Shown: one piece after another, positions 41,313 through 49,548 of the stretch | How positions within the stretch are numbered: the stretch's first letter is position 1 | Layout of the letters: the number at the start of each line of letters is the position of its first letter | Assembly (NCBI RefSeq): GCF_034676545.1 | Contig: NZ_JAUCBZ010000015.1 | Location: 124,001 to 188,000 of the forward strand | Length of the DNA: 64,000 bases | Reading direction: 5' to 3' | Origin: Pararhodobacter sp. | Lineage (GTDB): Bacteria > Pseudomonadota > Alphaproteobacteria > Rhodobacterales > Rhodobacteraceae | Position numbers and translations under genes: made by a program | The notes under the pieces: model-generated | What the model saw: the letters and a program-made list of their open reading frames with translations, nothing else | Told to the model about the DNA's origin: nothing | The model's database searches: none

Positions 41313-42353
41313 TCAGTGCGCCGCTTCGTACTCGGCCATCAGGGCGCGCGCCTCGTCGATCAGGGCCTGACCGTCGATGCCCTGGGACGCAAGATCGGCA
41401 ACCCATGCCTCATAAATCGGCGCCGCCACGTCTTTCCACTGTTGCAGCTCATCGCCCGAGACGGTGATGATGTTGTTGCCGCGATCCACCGCAATCTGCC
41501 GCGCCGGACCATCGGCGTCAGACTGGACGCCCCCGGCGAACACCGAGAAATCAAGGCCCGAGTTACGATCGATGATCTCGCGCAGGTCATCGGGAAGGCC
41601 GTCGTAAACGTCTTGGTTCATCGCCAGCGTGAAGGTCAGCGTGTAGAGCGCTTCGCCCTCGAACTCGGTGTGGTTTTCGACCAGCTCAGGCACCCGCAGC
41701 GACGTGGTGACTTCCCACGGAATCGTCGTGCCGTCGATCACACCACGCGACAGCGATTCGGGGATCATCGTGACCGGCATACCGACCGCCTCGGCACCAA
41801 GCCGGACCAACAGGTCATTGACGGTCCGCGAGCCACCCCGGATCTTGAGGCCCTGAAGATCGGCGGGCACATGCACAGGCGTGTTCGTGTGAATCATGCC
41901 GGGGCCATGAACCCAGGTCCCCAGCAAATGTACGCCGGCGAATTCGGTGTCGGCCATCTCGGTTTCATACAGATGCCAATAGGCATAGGACGCGGCGCGC
42001 GCGTCGCTCACGAAGAACGGAAGTTCGAACACTTCGGTGCGTGGGAACCGGCCCGGCGTGAAGCCGTTGACCGTCCAGACGATATCCGCGATCCCGTCGA
42101 GGACCTGATCCATCAGCTCTGGCGGCGTGCCACCAAGGGCCATTGCCGGGAAGCGCTGGATCTCGATCCGGCCACCGGATTCCTCTTCGATCCGGTCAGC
42201 CCAGACATCGAGCACCAAAGCCGGAACATTGGCCTGCGGTGGCAAAAACTGGTGAAGGCGCAGGGTGACCTCTTGCGCGAACGCAGCCGACGTCATGGTC
42301 GCGGCAAGGGCTGCCGCCGTTGCGAAACCGAACAGACGCGTATGTTGAGACAT
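41313..42353 (-). CDS. dctP: TRAP solute-binding protein DctP, copy 1
   Basis: A 346-residue periplasmic binding protein with a signal peptide ending TSAAFAQ. Conserved DctP features are LRLHQFLPPQANVPALVLDVWADRIEEESGGRIEIQRFPAMALGGTPPELMDQVLDGIADIVW and the ligand-site region KIRGGSRTVNDLL. It is closely similar to the protein coded next to it, with an identical 22-residue C-terminal region. The GAGGAAAAC ribosome site precedes the ATG. Ligand unknown, probably an aromatic or other carboxylate. Confidence 0.93.
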   Translation of the reverse strand: MSQHTRLFGFATAAALAATMTSAAFAQEVTLRLHQFLPPQANVPALVLDVWADRIEEESGGRIEIQRFPAMALGGTPPELMDQVLDGIADIVWTVNGFTPGRFPRTEVFELPFFVSDARAASYAYWHLYETEMADTEFAGVHLLGTWVHGPGMIHTNTPVHVPADLQGLKIRGGSRTVNDLLVRLGAEAVGMPVTMIPESLSRGVIDGTTIPWEVTTSLRVPELVENHTEFEGEALYTLTFTLAMNQDVYDGLPDDLREIIDRNSGLDFSVFAGGVQSDADGPARQIAVDRGNNIITVSGDELQQWKDVAAPIYEAWVADLASQGIDGQALIDEARALMAEYEAAH

Positions 42354-42447
42354 GTTTTCCTCCCTCATATCTTCAGGCAAATAAGCACAGAATGGGGCGC
42401 AATCACAGACTGCACCCCAACAACCTGTCATTTCAGTCGCGAGACAC

Positions 42448-43485
42448 TCAGTGCGCAGCCTCGTATTCGGCCATCAACGCGCGCGCCTCGTCAATGAGCG
42501 CCTGTCCGTCGATGCCCCGCGAGTCCATGTCAGCAACCCAAGCGGCGTAAAGCGGCTGAACAACCTCTGCCCATTCGGCAGCATCGGCTTCCGAGACCGT
42601 AACGATATTGTTGCCACGCTCAACGGCAGCGGCACGGGCCGGACCGTCTGCATCCGCTTGCGTACCGCCGGCGAAGATCGAGAAATTCAGACCGGAATTG
42701 TTGTCGATCACTTCCTGCAAATCAGCCGGCAGGCTGTCATAGACATCCTGGTTCATCGCGAACGAGAAGGTCAGGGTATAGAGGCCCGGGCCCTCGAATT
42801 CGGTGTGGTTGCTTACAAGCTCCTGCACGCGCAACGCGCCGGTGACTTCCCAAGGAATCGTCGTCCCGTCAATGACGCCGCGCGACAGTGCCTCGGGGAT
42901 GCCGGAAACCGGCAGACCGACAGGCTCTGCGCCAACGAGAGTCAGCAGGTCGTTGACGGTGCGCGAGCCGCCGCGAATCTTCATGCCTTGCAGGTCAGAC
43001 GGGTGCATGACCGGGGAGCTGGTGTGGAACATGCCAGGACCGTGGACCCACATCGCCAGCATGTGAACGCCCGCGAAATCGTCCTGCATATGCTCTTCGT
43101 ACATCTGCCACAGAGCAGCGGACGCGGCGCGCGCGTCTTCAACGAAGAACGGCAGTTCGAACACTTCGGTGCGTGGGAAACGGCCCGGCGTATAGCCGTT
43201 CACCGTCCAGATGATATCCGCGATGCCATCCAGCACCTGATCCATCAGCTCGGGCGGCGTGCCGCCCAGCGCCATCGACGCATAGCGTTCGATCTCGATG
43301 CGACCACCCGAATCACGTTCCACCGCGTCGGCCCAAACATCCAGCACTTGCACGGGCACGTTGGCTTGCGCGGGCAGGAATTGGTGCATACGCAACGTGA
43401 ATTCCTGTGCATTGGCAGCGCCAGCGGTCAAAGCCAGCGACGCCGCGGCGCCCATCAATCCCAAAACTGTTCTACGATTCGTCAT
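42448..43485 (-). CDS. dctP: TRAP solute-binding protein DctP, copy 2
   Basis: A 345-residue paralogue of the adjacent DctP. The signal peptide begins MTNRRTVLGLMGAAASLALT with twin arginine-like residues after the start (NRRTVL) and ends ANAQ. The mature part shows the same order of motifs, and long stretches are identical. It is the first gene of the TRAP set, with a strong GGGAGGAG ribosome site and a TetR-type palindrome upstream. Two binding proteins for one permease pair suggests widened ligand range or recent duplication. Confidence 0.93.
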   Translation of the reverse strand: MTNRRTVLGLMGAAASLALTAGAANAQEFTLRMHQFLPAQANVPVQVLDVWADAVERDSGGRIEIERYASMALGGTPPELMDQVLDGIADIIWTVNGYTPGRFPRTEVFELPFFVEDARAASAALWQMYEEHMQDDFAGVHMLAMWVHGPGMFHTSSPVMHPSDLQGMKIRGGSRTVNDLLTLVGAEPVGLPVSGIPEALSRGVIDGTTIPWEVTGALRVQELVSNHTEFEGPGLYTLTFSFAMNQDVYDSLPADLQEVIDNNSGLNFSIFAGGTQADADGPARAAAVERGNNIVTVSEADAAEWAEVVQPLYAAWVADMDSRGIDGQALIDEARALMAEYEAAH

Positions 43486-43569
43486 GTTTTCTCCTCCCAA
43501 GAGTTCCACATCAGGCATTATGTTGCAAAGTCTGGCATAGGCCGCACTATATTGCCAAGACTTATTTTG

Positions 43570-43583
43570 TGACCGTTCGGTCA
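43570..43583. promoter_or_regulatory. TetR-type palindromic operator before dctP
   Basis: TGACCGTTCGGTCA is a perfect inverted repeat with 6-bp arms and a two-base centre, the form bound by many TetR-family regulators of acyl-CoA and aromatic genes. It lies 85 bases upstream of the dctP copy 2 start, within the only sizeable gap between the gentisate genes and the TRAP genes. No tetR gene is in the window. Confidence 0.7.
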
Positions 43584-43635
43584 GTTATTCAGGTTTTGCC
43601 GCCCCGCGCGACTGTTCTGCAAACGCCTTTTTCCC

Positions 43636-44280
43636 TCACTCAGCGTCTGGTTGTTGCGACGGGTGCGCCGCCGCGAACGCTGGCAAGACTTCGCACGCGG
43701 CAAAGATCGCCGTCAATCGCGGCATGGCCGACATATCCACATGGAAACGTTTGGCCGAGAAGATCTGCGGGACCAGATAGACCTCGGCCATGCCGGGCTG
43801 ATCGCCAAAGGCAAACCGGGTCGCCGGGCGCTTGGCCAGCAACGCCTCGCAGGCTGCCAGACCGTCGCCAATCCAGCGCTGGCACCAGGCGTCTTTGCCA
43901 GACTGATCCTGATCGAACTCAGCGCCCAGATATTGCAGCACCCGCAGATTTTGCAGCGGGTGAATCTCGCAGGCGATCACCGCACAGAATGCACGCACGG
44001 CGGCCCGTTCGGCGGGATCATCGGGCAGCAATCCAGGCTCTGGGTGGGTCTCGTCCAGCCATTCCAGAATGGCGGGCGATTGCGTCAGGATCAGGCCATC
44101 CACCTCCAGCGTCGGCACCAAGCCCTGCGGGTTCAGCGCGCGGTAACTGTCTGATTTTTGCTGCCCGCCATCCTTGGTCAGATGGACGGGCACGAACTCA
44201 TAGGTCAACCCTTTCAGGTTAAAGGCGATACGGCAACGGTAGCTGGACGAGCTGCGAAAATAGCCATGAAAGCGGATCAT
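43636..44280 (-). CDS. Maleylpyruvate / maleylacetoacetate isomerase (zeta-class GST)
   Basis: A 214-residue glutathione-dependent isomerase. The N-terminal GSH site YFRSSSSYRCRIAFNLKGL has the SSxxxRxR-like signature of zeta-class enzymes, with ALNPQGLVPTLEVDG and LTQSPAILEWLDE after it. With the next two genes it forms the gentisate route, converting maleylpyruvate to fumarylpyruvate. It would be called maiA in a homogentisate context; the neighbouring gentisate dioxygenase favours maleylpyruvate. Confidence 0.9.
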   Translation of the reverse strand: MIRFHGYFRSSSSYRCRIAFNLKGLTYEFVPVHLTKDGGQQKSDSYRALNPQGLVPTLEVDGLILTQSPAILEWLDETHPEPGLLPDDPAERAAVRAFCAVIACEIHPLQNLRVLQYLGAEFDQDQSGKDAWCQRWIGDGLAACEALLAKRPATRFAFGDQPGMAEVYLVPQIFSAKRFHVDMSAMPRLTAIFAACEVLPAFAAAHPSQQPDAE

Positions 44281-44301
44281 CTGTGGTCCTTGCTTGGGGA
44301 A

Positions 44302-45000
44302 TTATTCGGCCGCGCCAATCGTCAGGCTGATCGGTGCCAGACCGTCGATGCCACCGGTGATCTTGTCACCCGCCACAACCGGACCGACGCCGGCCGGGGT
44401 CCCGGTCATGATGACATCGCCGGGTGCAAGGTGGTAGAATTTGGACAGGTCCACGACGACATCAATGCAACTGTGGATCAGGTCGGACAAATGCGCGTCC
44501 TGCTTGGTTTCGCCATTCACCTCGAGATGGATGCGCTGCGGGCCAATTGGAGCGAAATCTGCGGCTTTGGTCAGCTCTGCGAACACCGCCGAGTCCTCGA
44601 AATCCTTGCCCAGATCCCAAGGCCGCTGCTTGGCCCTCGCCACCAGTTGCAGATCGCGGCGCGTCATATCAAGGGCGCAACCATAGGCATAAATCGCCGC
44701 TTCGGCCTCGGCGGCAGTGGCGCGGAACACCGGTTTTCCGATCACCAGCGCCAATTCCATTTCATAGTGATAATTCTCGGTTTGCGGCGGGTATTTCACC
44801 GTCGATCCAGAGGCCAGCGTGTGCATCGGGTTCTTGCTGAAGTAGAACGGCGCCTCTCGATCCACATCAACGCCCATCTCGGCGGCATGGGCGGCATAGT
44901 TGCGCCCCACGCAAAAGATGCGCACCACGGGATAACCCGCCGCCTCGCCCTGCACCGGAATGGTCGGGAAGTCTGGGGTGTCGAACAGGTAGTCGGTCAT
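44302..45000 (-). CDS. Fumarylpyruvate hydrolase (FAH family)
   Basis: A 232-residue FAH-superfamily enzyme that would split fumarylpyruvate into fumarate and pyruvate. Seen are VFCVGRNYAAHAAEMG-like IFCVGRNYAAHAAEMG, FYFSKNPMHTL, the metal ligands in YHYEMELALVIGK, and IMTGTPAGVGPVVAGD. The ATG overlaps the gentisate dioxygenase stop (ATGA), and maleylpyruvate isomerase follows 21 bases later. Confidence 0.92.
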   Translation of the reverse strand: MTDYLFDTPDFPTIPVQGEAAGYPVVRIFCVGRNYAAHAAEMGVDVDREAPFYFSKNPMHTLASGSTVKYPPQTENYHYEMELALVIGKPVFRATAAEAEAAIYAYGCALDMTRRDLQLVARAKQRPWDLGKDFEDSAVFAELTKAADFAPIGPQRIHLEVNGETKQDAHLSDLIHSCIDVVVDLSKFYHLAPGDVIMTGTPAGVGPVVAGDKITGGIDGLAPISLTIGAAE

Positions 45001-46028
45001 CGGGCGCGTTCCTCGTAGTAGCCCAGCTTGTCTTGAAGCGGGCGATCATGGGCGCGGATCAGGAAGCTTTCCTCGTCCGCGTGGTGGTTGATTTCGGCAA
45101 ATGGTGCGGCGGTAAAGGTGTCTTTTGGCCCCCACTCGAAAACCGTGCCGTCAATGGTGGTGCGGCCCCGGCCCTTGACGACGTGAAACGCCGACGAGCA
45201 CGACCGCAGCGGCGGCTGATCCGCCTCGCCTTGGCCCAGCATCATGGCGGTGAAGCCCATCGTCGGCAGCACGTCCTGACCGGTCTCGGGGTTGACGTAA
45301 TCCACCTCGGCGATACCGGTGCTGGCATAGGCTTTCATGGCGCGCAGGGCCTCTTCGGTGCGCGCCCAGGGAAACCGCGCCAAGGGATAGCGCCGCGCCT
45401 GATGGCGGCTGCGGCTGGGCACAAGCCCTGCGGATTTATACTCGACCAGTGCCGCGTCGGGGCGGTTGCGCTGCGCTTGCAGCGGTCCTTCGGTGGCATA
45501 GGAGCCTTCGAGATAATAAAACACCGGCAGGTCCAGCACATCCAGCCAGATCACCGGCTCGCGGCCTTCGTGACCGTGATCATGCCAATCTCCGCCGGGG
45601 GTCATCACCAGATCGCCTTCGAGCATCGGCAGTTTTTCCCCGTCGACCACCGTAAAGCCACCCTGCCCTTCGACAATGATGCGCACGGCGGAGGGTGTAT
45701 GCACATGGGCGGGTGCGGTCTCCCCCGGCAGCAGCAATTGCATACCCAGATACAGGCTGGCGGTGGCCTGCATCGCGCCAGCGCCGCGCCCGGGATCACT
45801 TAGCACCAAAACCCGGCGCTCGGCCTTTTCCACCGGCGTCAGATCCCCCGCGCGCAGCAGCAACGGACGCAGCGCATCATAAGACCAGAACCCCGGCTTG
45901 GTGACCGGATTCGGCTTGCCGTGCGGCAGTACGTTGCGCATCATCGGCCAGAGCGGCGCGACGCCCGCGGCCGTCATCGCCTCGCGGTAGTCCTGCGGCA
46001 GGTCTTCCAGTGTCCCCAGTTGCGTCAT
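44997..46028 (-). CDS. Gentisate 1,2-dioxygenase
   Basis: A 343-residue bicupin that opens gentisate between C1 and C2 to give maleylpyruvate using Fe(II) and O2. The first cupin has the iron-ligand pattern PAHVHTPSAVRIIVEG and GDWHDHGHEG. The second, degenerate one contains SCSSAFHVVKGRGRTTIDG. The ATG at 46028 follows AAGGGG. It is the first of the three gentisate genes. The route to gentisate itself (for example from 3-hydroxybenzoate or salicylate) is not clearly coded next to it. Confidence 0.93.
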   Translation of the reverse strand: MTQLGTLEDLPQDYREAMTAAGVAPLWPMMRNVLPHGKPNPVTKPGFWSYDALRPLLLRAGDLTPVEKAERRVLVLSDPGRGAGAMQATASLYLGMQLLLPGETAPAHVHTPSAVRIIVEGQGGFTVVDGEKLPMLEGDLVMTPGGDWHDHGHEGREPVIWLDVLDLPVFYYLEGSYATEGPLQAQRNRPDAALVEYKSAGLVPSRSRHQARRYPLARFPWARTEEALRAMKAYASTGIAEVDYVNPETGQDVLPTMGFTAMMLGQGEADQPPLRSCSSAFHVVKGRGRTTIDGTVFEWGPKDTFTAAPFAEINHHADEESFLIRAHDRPLQDKLGYYEERAR

Positions 46029-46126
46029 GCGAATCCCCTTGCCGTTCTGCGGTCGTGGCAGCCTGTTTTCAATCCGTATGCGTGTCAATGCCCCGATCCG
46101 GATTGCTTGCGGCAATGTCGCTTTCG

Positions 46127-47197
46127 CTATCGCTTGCGCAGCCAAAGCCGATCAATAACCGGCGACAGGGTGATCACCAAGACGATGCGCAAAACATGAT
46201 GTGCGACGATAAACGCCAGATCCGCACCGGCCAGCAAGGCGAGAACCGTCATTTCGGCCTGACCGCCAGGGGCGAAGGCCATGAAGGCTTCAAGCTGCGG
46301 CGCGAGATTGGCCAGATAGATCCCTTCGGCAAAGGCGACGGTCAGCAGCGCCAGCAGCATGGACAGCAGCGCCCCGGCCAGCACGAACCGGCGGAGTTCA
46401 TAAAAGCTGACACCCGAATAGCGCACGCCGACGGCCAGCCCGATGAACACCTGCGCCGCCCAGATTGCCTCGGCCGGGGGGCGCATGGTGATGAAGCCCG
46501 ACAGGCTGAGCACCGCCGTCGCGATCATCGGCCCCAGGATGGACGCGCCGAACAGACCCACCGCCTTGGCCAACCGCCAGCCCCCCAGCGCCGCCACCAG
46601 CATCAACGCCAATTGGCCAACGGGTGTACTGCTCGCCGGCTGGCCGGGTGCGGAATGCAGATCAACGCCCCAGAACGCCCAGAGCAGGGGCGGTGCCAGC
46701 ATCACCACCATCATCACCCGCGTCGCATGCAGCAGCGACAGGGCGCGTGGATCGCCGCCCGCCTCTTCGCCAAAGATCATCATGTCCTGCAAGCCGCCGG
46801 GCATTGCGCCATACCATGCGGTCGCGTGATCCAGCCCGAACCCGCGCCGCAACAACGGATACCCCAACGCCCCGACGACAATCAGATAGACCGGAATCAG
46901 GGACAGGGTCACCGCCATGCGCGGCAGATCCTGGATCAAGGCCGGCGTGATTGCCGCGCCGACCGCCACGCCCAGAATGGTGCGCATTCCGTCGCCGACC
47001 GACCCCATACCGCGCAGCTTTGCCCCCGCGAGGCTGGCCAGCAAACAACCCGCCATCGGACCAAACAGGAACGGCAGCGGCCAGCCGAACAGCAGGAACA
47101 CGCCGACCCCGACCGAAGCCGCCGCGATAGCCGTCAGACGCGGCGCATCCAGTCCCCAGAGGTTTGGCAAAGTGGTTCTCCGTTCTCTGCGGTCCAT
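46127..47197 (-). CDS. AbrB-family (PF05145-type) membrane protein
   Basis: A 356-residue integral membrane protein with about ten hydrophobic segments arranged as two similar halves, each with a PLPFLFGPMAGCLLAS- or FGASILGPMIATAVL-type opening and a GAMPGGLQDMM / FAPGGQAEMTVLAL segment. This is the AbrB duplication family, sometimes mislabelled ammonia monooxygenase or transcriptional regulator. Function unknown; a transporter role is likely. It lies upstream of the gentisate genes on the same strand and may be co-transcribed. Start ATG 47197 has a poor ribosome site. Confidence 0.85.
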   Translation of the reverse strand: MDRRERRTTLPNLWGLDAPRLTAIAAASVGVGVFLLFGWPLPFLFGPMAGCLLASLAGAKLRGMGSVGDGMRTILGVAVGAAITPALIQDLPRMAVTLSLIPVYLIVVGALGYPLLRRGFGLDHATAWYGAMPGGLQDMMIFGEEAGGDPRALSLLHATRVMMVVMLAPPLLWAFWGVDLHSAPGQPASSTPVGQLALMLVAALGGWRLAKAVGLFGASILGPMIATAVLSLSGFITMRPPAEAIWAAQVFIGLAVGVRYSGVSFYELRRFVLAGALLSMLLALLTVAFAEGIYLANLAPQLEAFMAFAPGGQAEMTVLALLAGADLAFIVAHHVLRIVLVITLSPVIDRLWLRKR

Positions 47198-47325
47198 AAC
47201 CGACGCCGCGTCTGGTTTCCTATAGACCCGTGCCCTGGGTATGAAAAGCGGCTGGACACGCACAAAGTCACACTTGGATTGCATCAAATTATGCTATTCT
47301 GACCACGCGAACCGGGAGAACCGCC

Positions 47326-48498
47326 ATGACCGAATCCCTCACCCTCCTCATTGGAACTTCCAAAGGGGTCTTTTTGCTGTCTTCTGATGCGGCGCGAACC
47401 GATTGGTCGCTGCGCGGCCCGATGTGCGATGGCTGGCCGACCAATCATGTGGTGGGCGACCCCGATACGGGCACGCTCTGGGCGGCCTCGGGCGGCGAGT
47501 GGCATGGCGCGGGCGTGTGGCGCTCTGATGACGGCGGCGCGACATGGAGCCTGTCGTTGCTGGCGAACGGGCAAATGGATGAATGGCTGGCCAATGATGA
47601 GGCCATGCGCAAGATGTTCGGGCGCGACCCGGCCCCGGATGCGCCCTTCAAGGGACACGTGAACGCGCTGTGGTCGCTGGGGTTGAACCACGGCACGCTC
47701 TATGCCGGGGCGAAACCTGCCGCCTTGTTCGCCAGCACGGATCGCGGTGAGACGTGGCAAAAGGTGCAGGGCCTGAGCGATCACCCCTCGGCGGATGGCT
47801 GGGAACCGGGCGCGGCGGGGCTGGTTCTGCACACCATTGTCGGCGCGCCGCAAACCCCGGACAAGCTGTGGGTCGGCATCTCGGCGGCTGGGGTCTTCGC
47901 CACCGAGGACGGTGGCAAGACCTGGGAGCGGCGCAATCGTCTGTCCAACGCCGAACCCGGCGAGGCGCAGGGCCACGGCGATCCGGCACTGGGTGCCTGC
48001 GGTCACGAGGTCGGCCATTGTGTGCACAACATGGTGCGGGCCGCGCAAGGGCCGGGCGATACATTGTATCAACAAAACCACCATGGCGTGTTCCGATCGT
48101 CGGACGGCGGGCGCAGTTGGGAAGATATCGCGACGGGCCTGCCCTCGACCTTCGGCTTCCCGATTGCGGTGCATCCGCATGACCCCTCGACGCTGTGGGT
48201 GTTGCCGCTGAACGGCGACAGTCAGGGGCGCTATCCGCCCGATGCCAGCGCGGCGGTCTGGCGGTCTCGTGATGGCGGGAAGACCTGGCACGACCTGCGC
48301 GCGGGGCTACCGGCCAAGAACTGCTTTTTCACCGTGTTGCGGCAAGCGATGGCCACCGACAAGGCGAAACAGGCGGGTGTCTATTTCGGCACCAACACGG
48401 GGTCGATCTTTGCTTCGACTGACGAGGGCGACACCTGGGTCGAGATCGCCCGGCATCTGCCGATGGTTCTGAGCGTCGAGGTGCTGCACCGCGCCTGA
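47326..48498 (+). CDS. BNR/Asp-box repeat (sialidase-like beta-propeller) protein
   Basis: A 390-residue protein with six Asp-box motifs of the S-x-D-x-G-x-[TS]-W type at about residues 67, 137, 193, 258, 314 and 364, predicting a beta-propeller. There is no signal peptide, so it is probably cytoplasmic. Catalytic residues of true sialidases are not apparent. It opens LTLLIGTSKGVFLLSSD, a start common to bacterial proteins annotated as glycosyl hydrolase or exo-alpha-sialidase of unknown role. The ATG has a GGGAGAA ribosome site. It is divergent from the AbrB-family gene. Confidence 0.82.
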   Translation: MTESLTLLIGTSKGVFLLSSDAARTDWSLRGPMCDGWPTNHVVGDPDTGTLWAASGGEWHGAGVWRSDDGGATWSLSLLANGQMDEWLANDEAMRKMFGRDPAPDAPFKGHVNALWSLGLNHGTLYAGAKPAALFASTDRGETWQKVQGLSDHPSADGWEPGAAGLVLHTIVGAPQTPDKLWVGISAAGVFATEDGGKTWERRNRLSNAEPGEAQGHGDPALGACGHEVGHCVHNMVRAAQGPGDTLYQQNHHGVFRSSDGGRSWEDIATGLPSTFGFPIAVHPHDPSTLWVLPLNGDSQGRYPPDASAAVWRSRDGGKTWHDLRAGLPAKNCFFTVLRQAMATDKAKQAGVYFGTNTGSIFASTDEGDTWVEIARHLPMVLSVEVLHRA

Positions 48499-48587
48499 TT
48501 TCAACCGCGCACCGTCGCCGCAAGATGGCGGGGAAACACAGGTCAAGGCACCTGGCTGGACGTCATTGAACGGTGACCGAGCGCCAG

Positions 48588-48905
48588 TCAACTTGCGGGC
48601 TTGGTCGCGTTCTCCAGCAGTATGGGTTGACCGTGCGGGGTGGCGTGGGCGGCATCCTGCCACTGCTCGGCCAAGGCATTGATATCGGCGGGCACCGCGA
48701 CACCGCGCGCGGCCAAAAGCCCCTCCAGTGCCGCGAGCCACGCCTCCCAATACTCACCCTCGGCTTTCAACTGCGCGCCCAGCGCCTGCGCCCATGTCGG
48801 CCAGTCGAACATGCCCCGTTCGTGCAAGGCCACGGTCAGGCCGAACACCTGTGCGTGCCACGGGGCCAGAAACGGCGCGTCCTGCGCGAAATCAGACGTG
48901 TTCAA
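48588..48905 (-). CDS. Nitrile hydratase accessory protein
   Basis: A 105-residue protein of the nitrile hydratase accessory family (activator-like): FLAPWHAQVFGLTVALHERGMFDWPTWAQALGAQL and YWEAWLAALEGLLAARG are typical. These proteins help insert and oxidise the metal centre of cobalt-type enzymes. The TTG start at 48905 follows GGGAGGG and overlaps the beta subunit end by 14 bases. Confidence 0.9.
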   Translation of the reverse strand: MNTSDFAQDAPFLAPWHAQVFGLTVALHERGMFDWPTWAQALGAQLKAEGEYWEAWLAALEGLLAARGVAVPADINALAEQWQDAAHATPHGQPILLENATKPAS

Positions 48906-49548
48906 GATATCCCTCCCACAGATCGGCGCTGATGGTCACGCCGGGCTCAGCACTTTCGCCCCAGATCTCGGCCCCGTCAAACACCACGGTATAAACCCGC
49001 TGCGGTTGCTCGCCCAACCCGTGCGCGTTGGTATCCGGCAAGACATAGCCGCCGCGATCCGCCTCGATCACACCCTCATGCCCGGTCAGATACCGCGGCA
49101 AACGGGTGTGGGTTTGTGGGTGCCGGTTCTTGGCGCGGACGCGGTCCCCGGGGACAAACCGCGCGGGGGTGTCAACAGGGCGGTCAGTCGGGCCGCCGCG
49201 CGCCAATGCCGCCGCGACATTGGCGGCTTTGAGTTGGCGTGGATGCGGGTCGGACGGGGTGACAGGAGCGCCGGCCAGTTCGTCCGCCGTCACCAGCCCA
49301 TGACGTTGCAGCAACACCACCAGCGCGCGGAACCAGATCTCATAGTAAGTGACGCTATAGTAGATCGCGGGCGGCAAGGTTTCGCGGGCATGGCGGCTTT
49401 CGTCCAGCGTCCAGCGACCCAAGGCCCCGCAGGCCAGAACGATGCCCAGCGCCCGCCCCTCCCACGCGGCATGAAACCACGGCTCGTCAGGCTCGGGCAG
49501 CACCGGGCCAAACCCCATTTCGCCGCCCAGATCCTGCGGGCCGTTCAT
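48892..49548 (-). CDS. nthB: Nitrile hydratase subunit beta
   Basis: A 218-residue beta subunit: MNGPQDLGGEMGFGPV is the family N-terminus, with YYSVTYYEIWFRALVVLLQRHG in the middle and the C-terminal SH3-like part FVPGDRVRAKNRHPQTHTRLPRY and VVFDGAEIWG. The ATG overlaps the alpha subunit stop (ATGA). Together with alpha it hydrates nitriles to amides. Confidence 0.95.
   Translation of the reverse strand: MNGPQDLGGEMGFGPVLPEPDEPWFHAAWEGRALGIVLACGALGRWTLDESRHARETLPPAIYYSVTYYEIWFRALVVLLQRHGLVTADELAGAPVTPSDPHPRQLKAANVAAALARGGPTDRPVDTPARFVPGDRVRAKNRHPQTHTRLPRYLTGHEGVIEADRGGYVLPDTNAHGLGEQPQRVYTVVFDGAEIWGESAEPGVTISADLWEGYLEHV

Noticed and set aside
47279..47300. TGCATCAAATTATG before the BNR-repeat gene as another BoxR operator
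   Set aside because: Only one TGCA is present and the second half (TATG) does not match at the N6 spacing.
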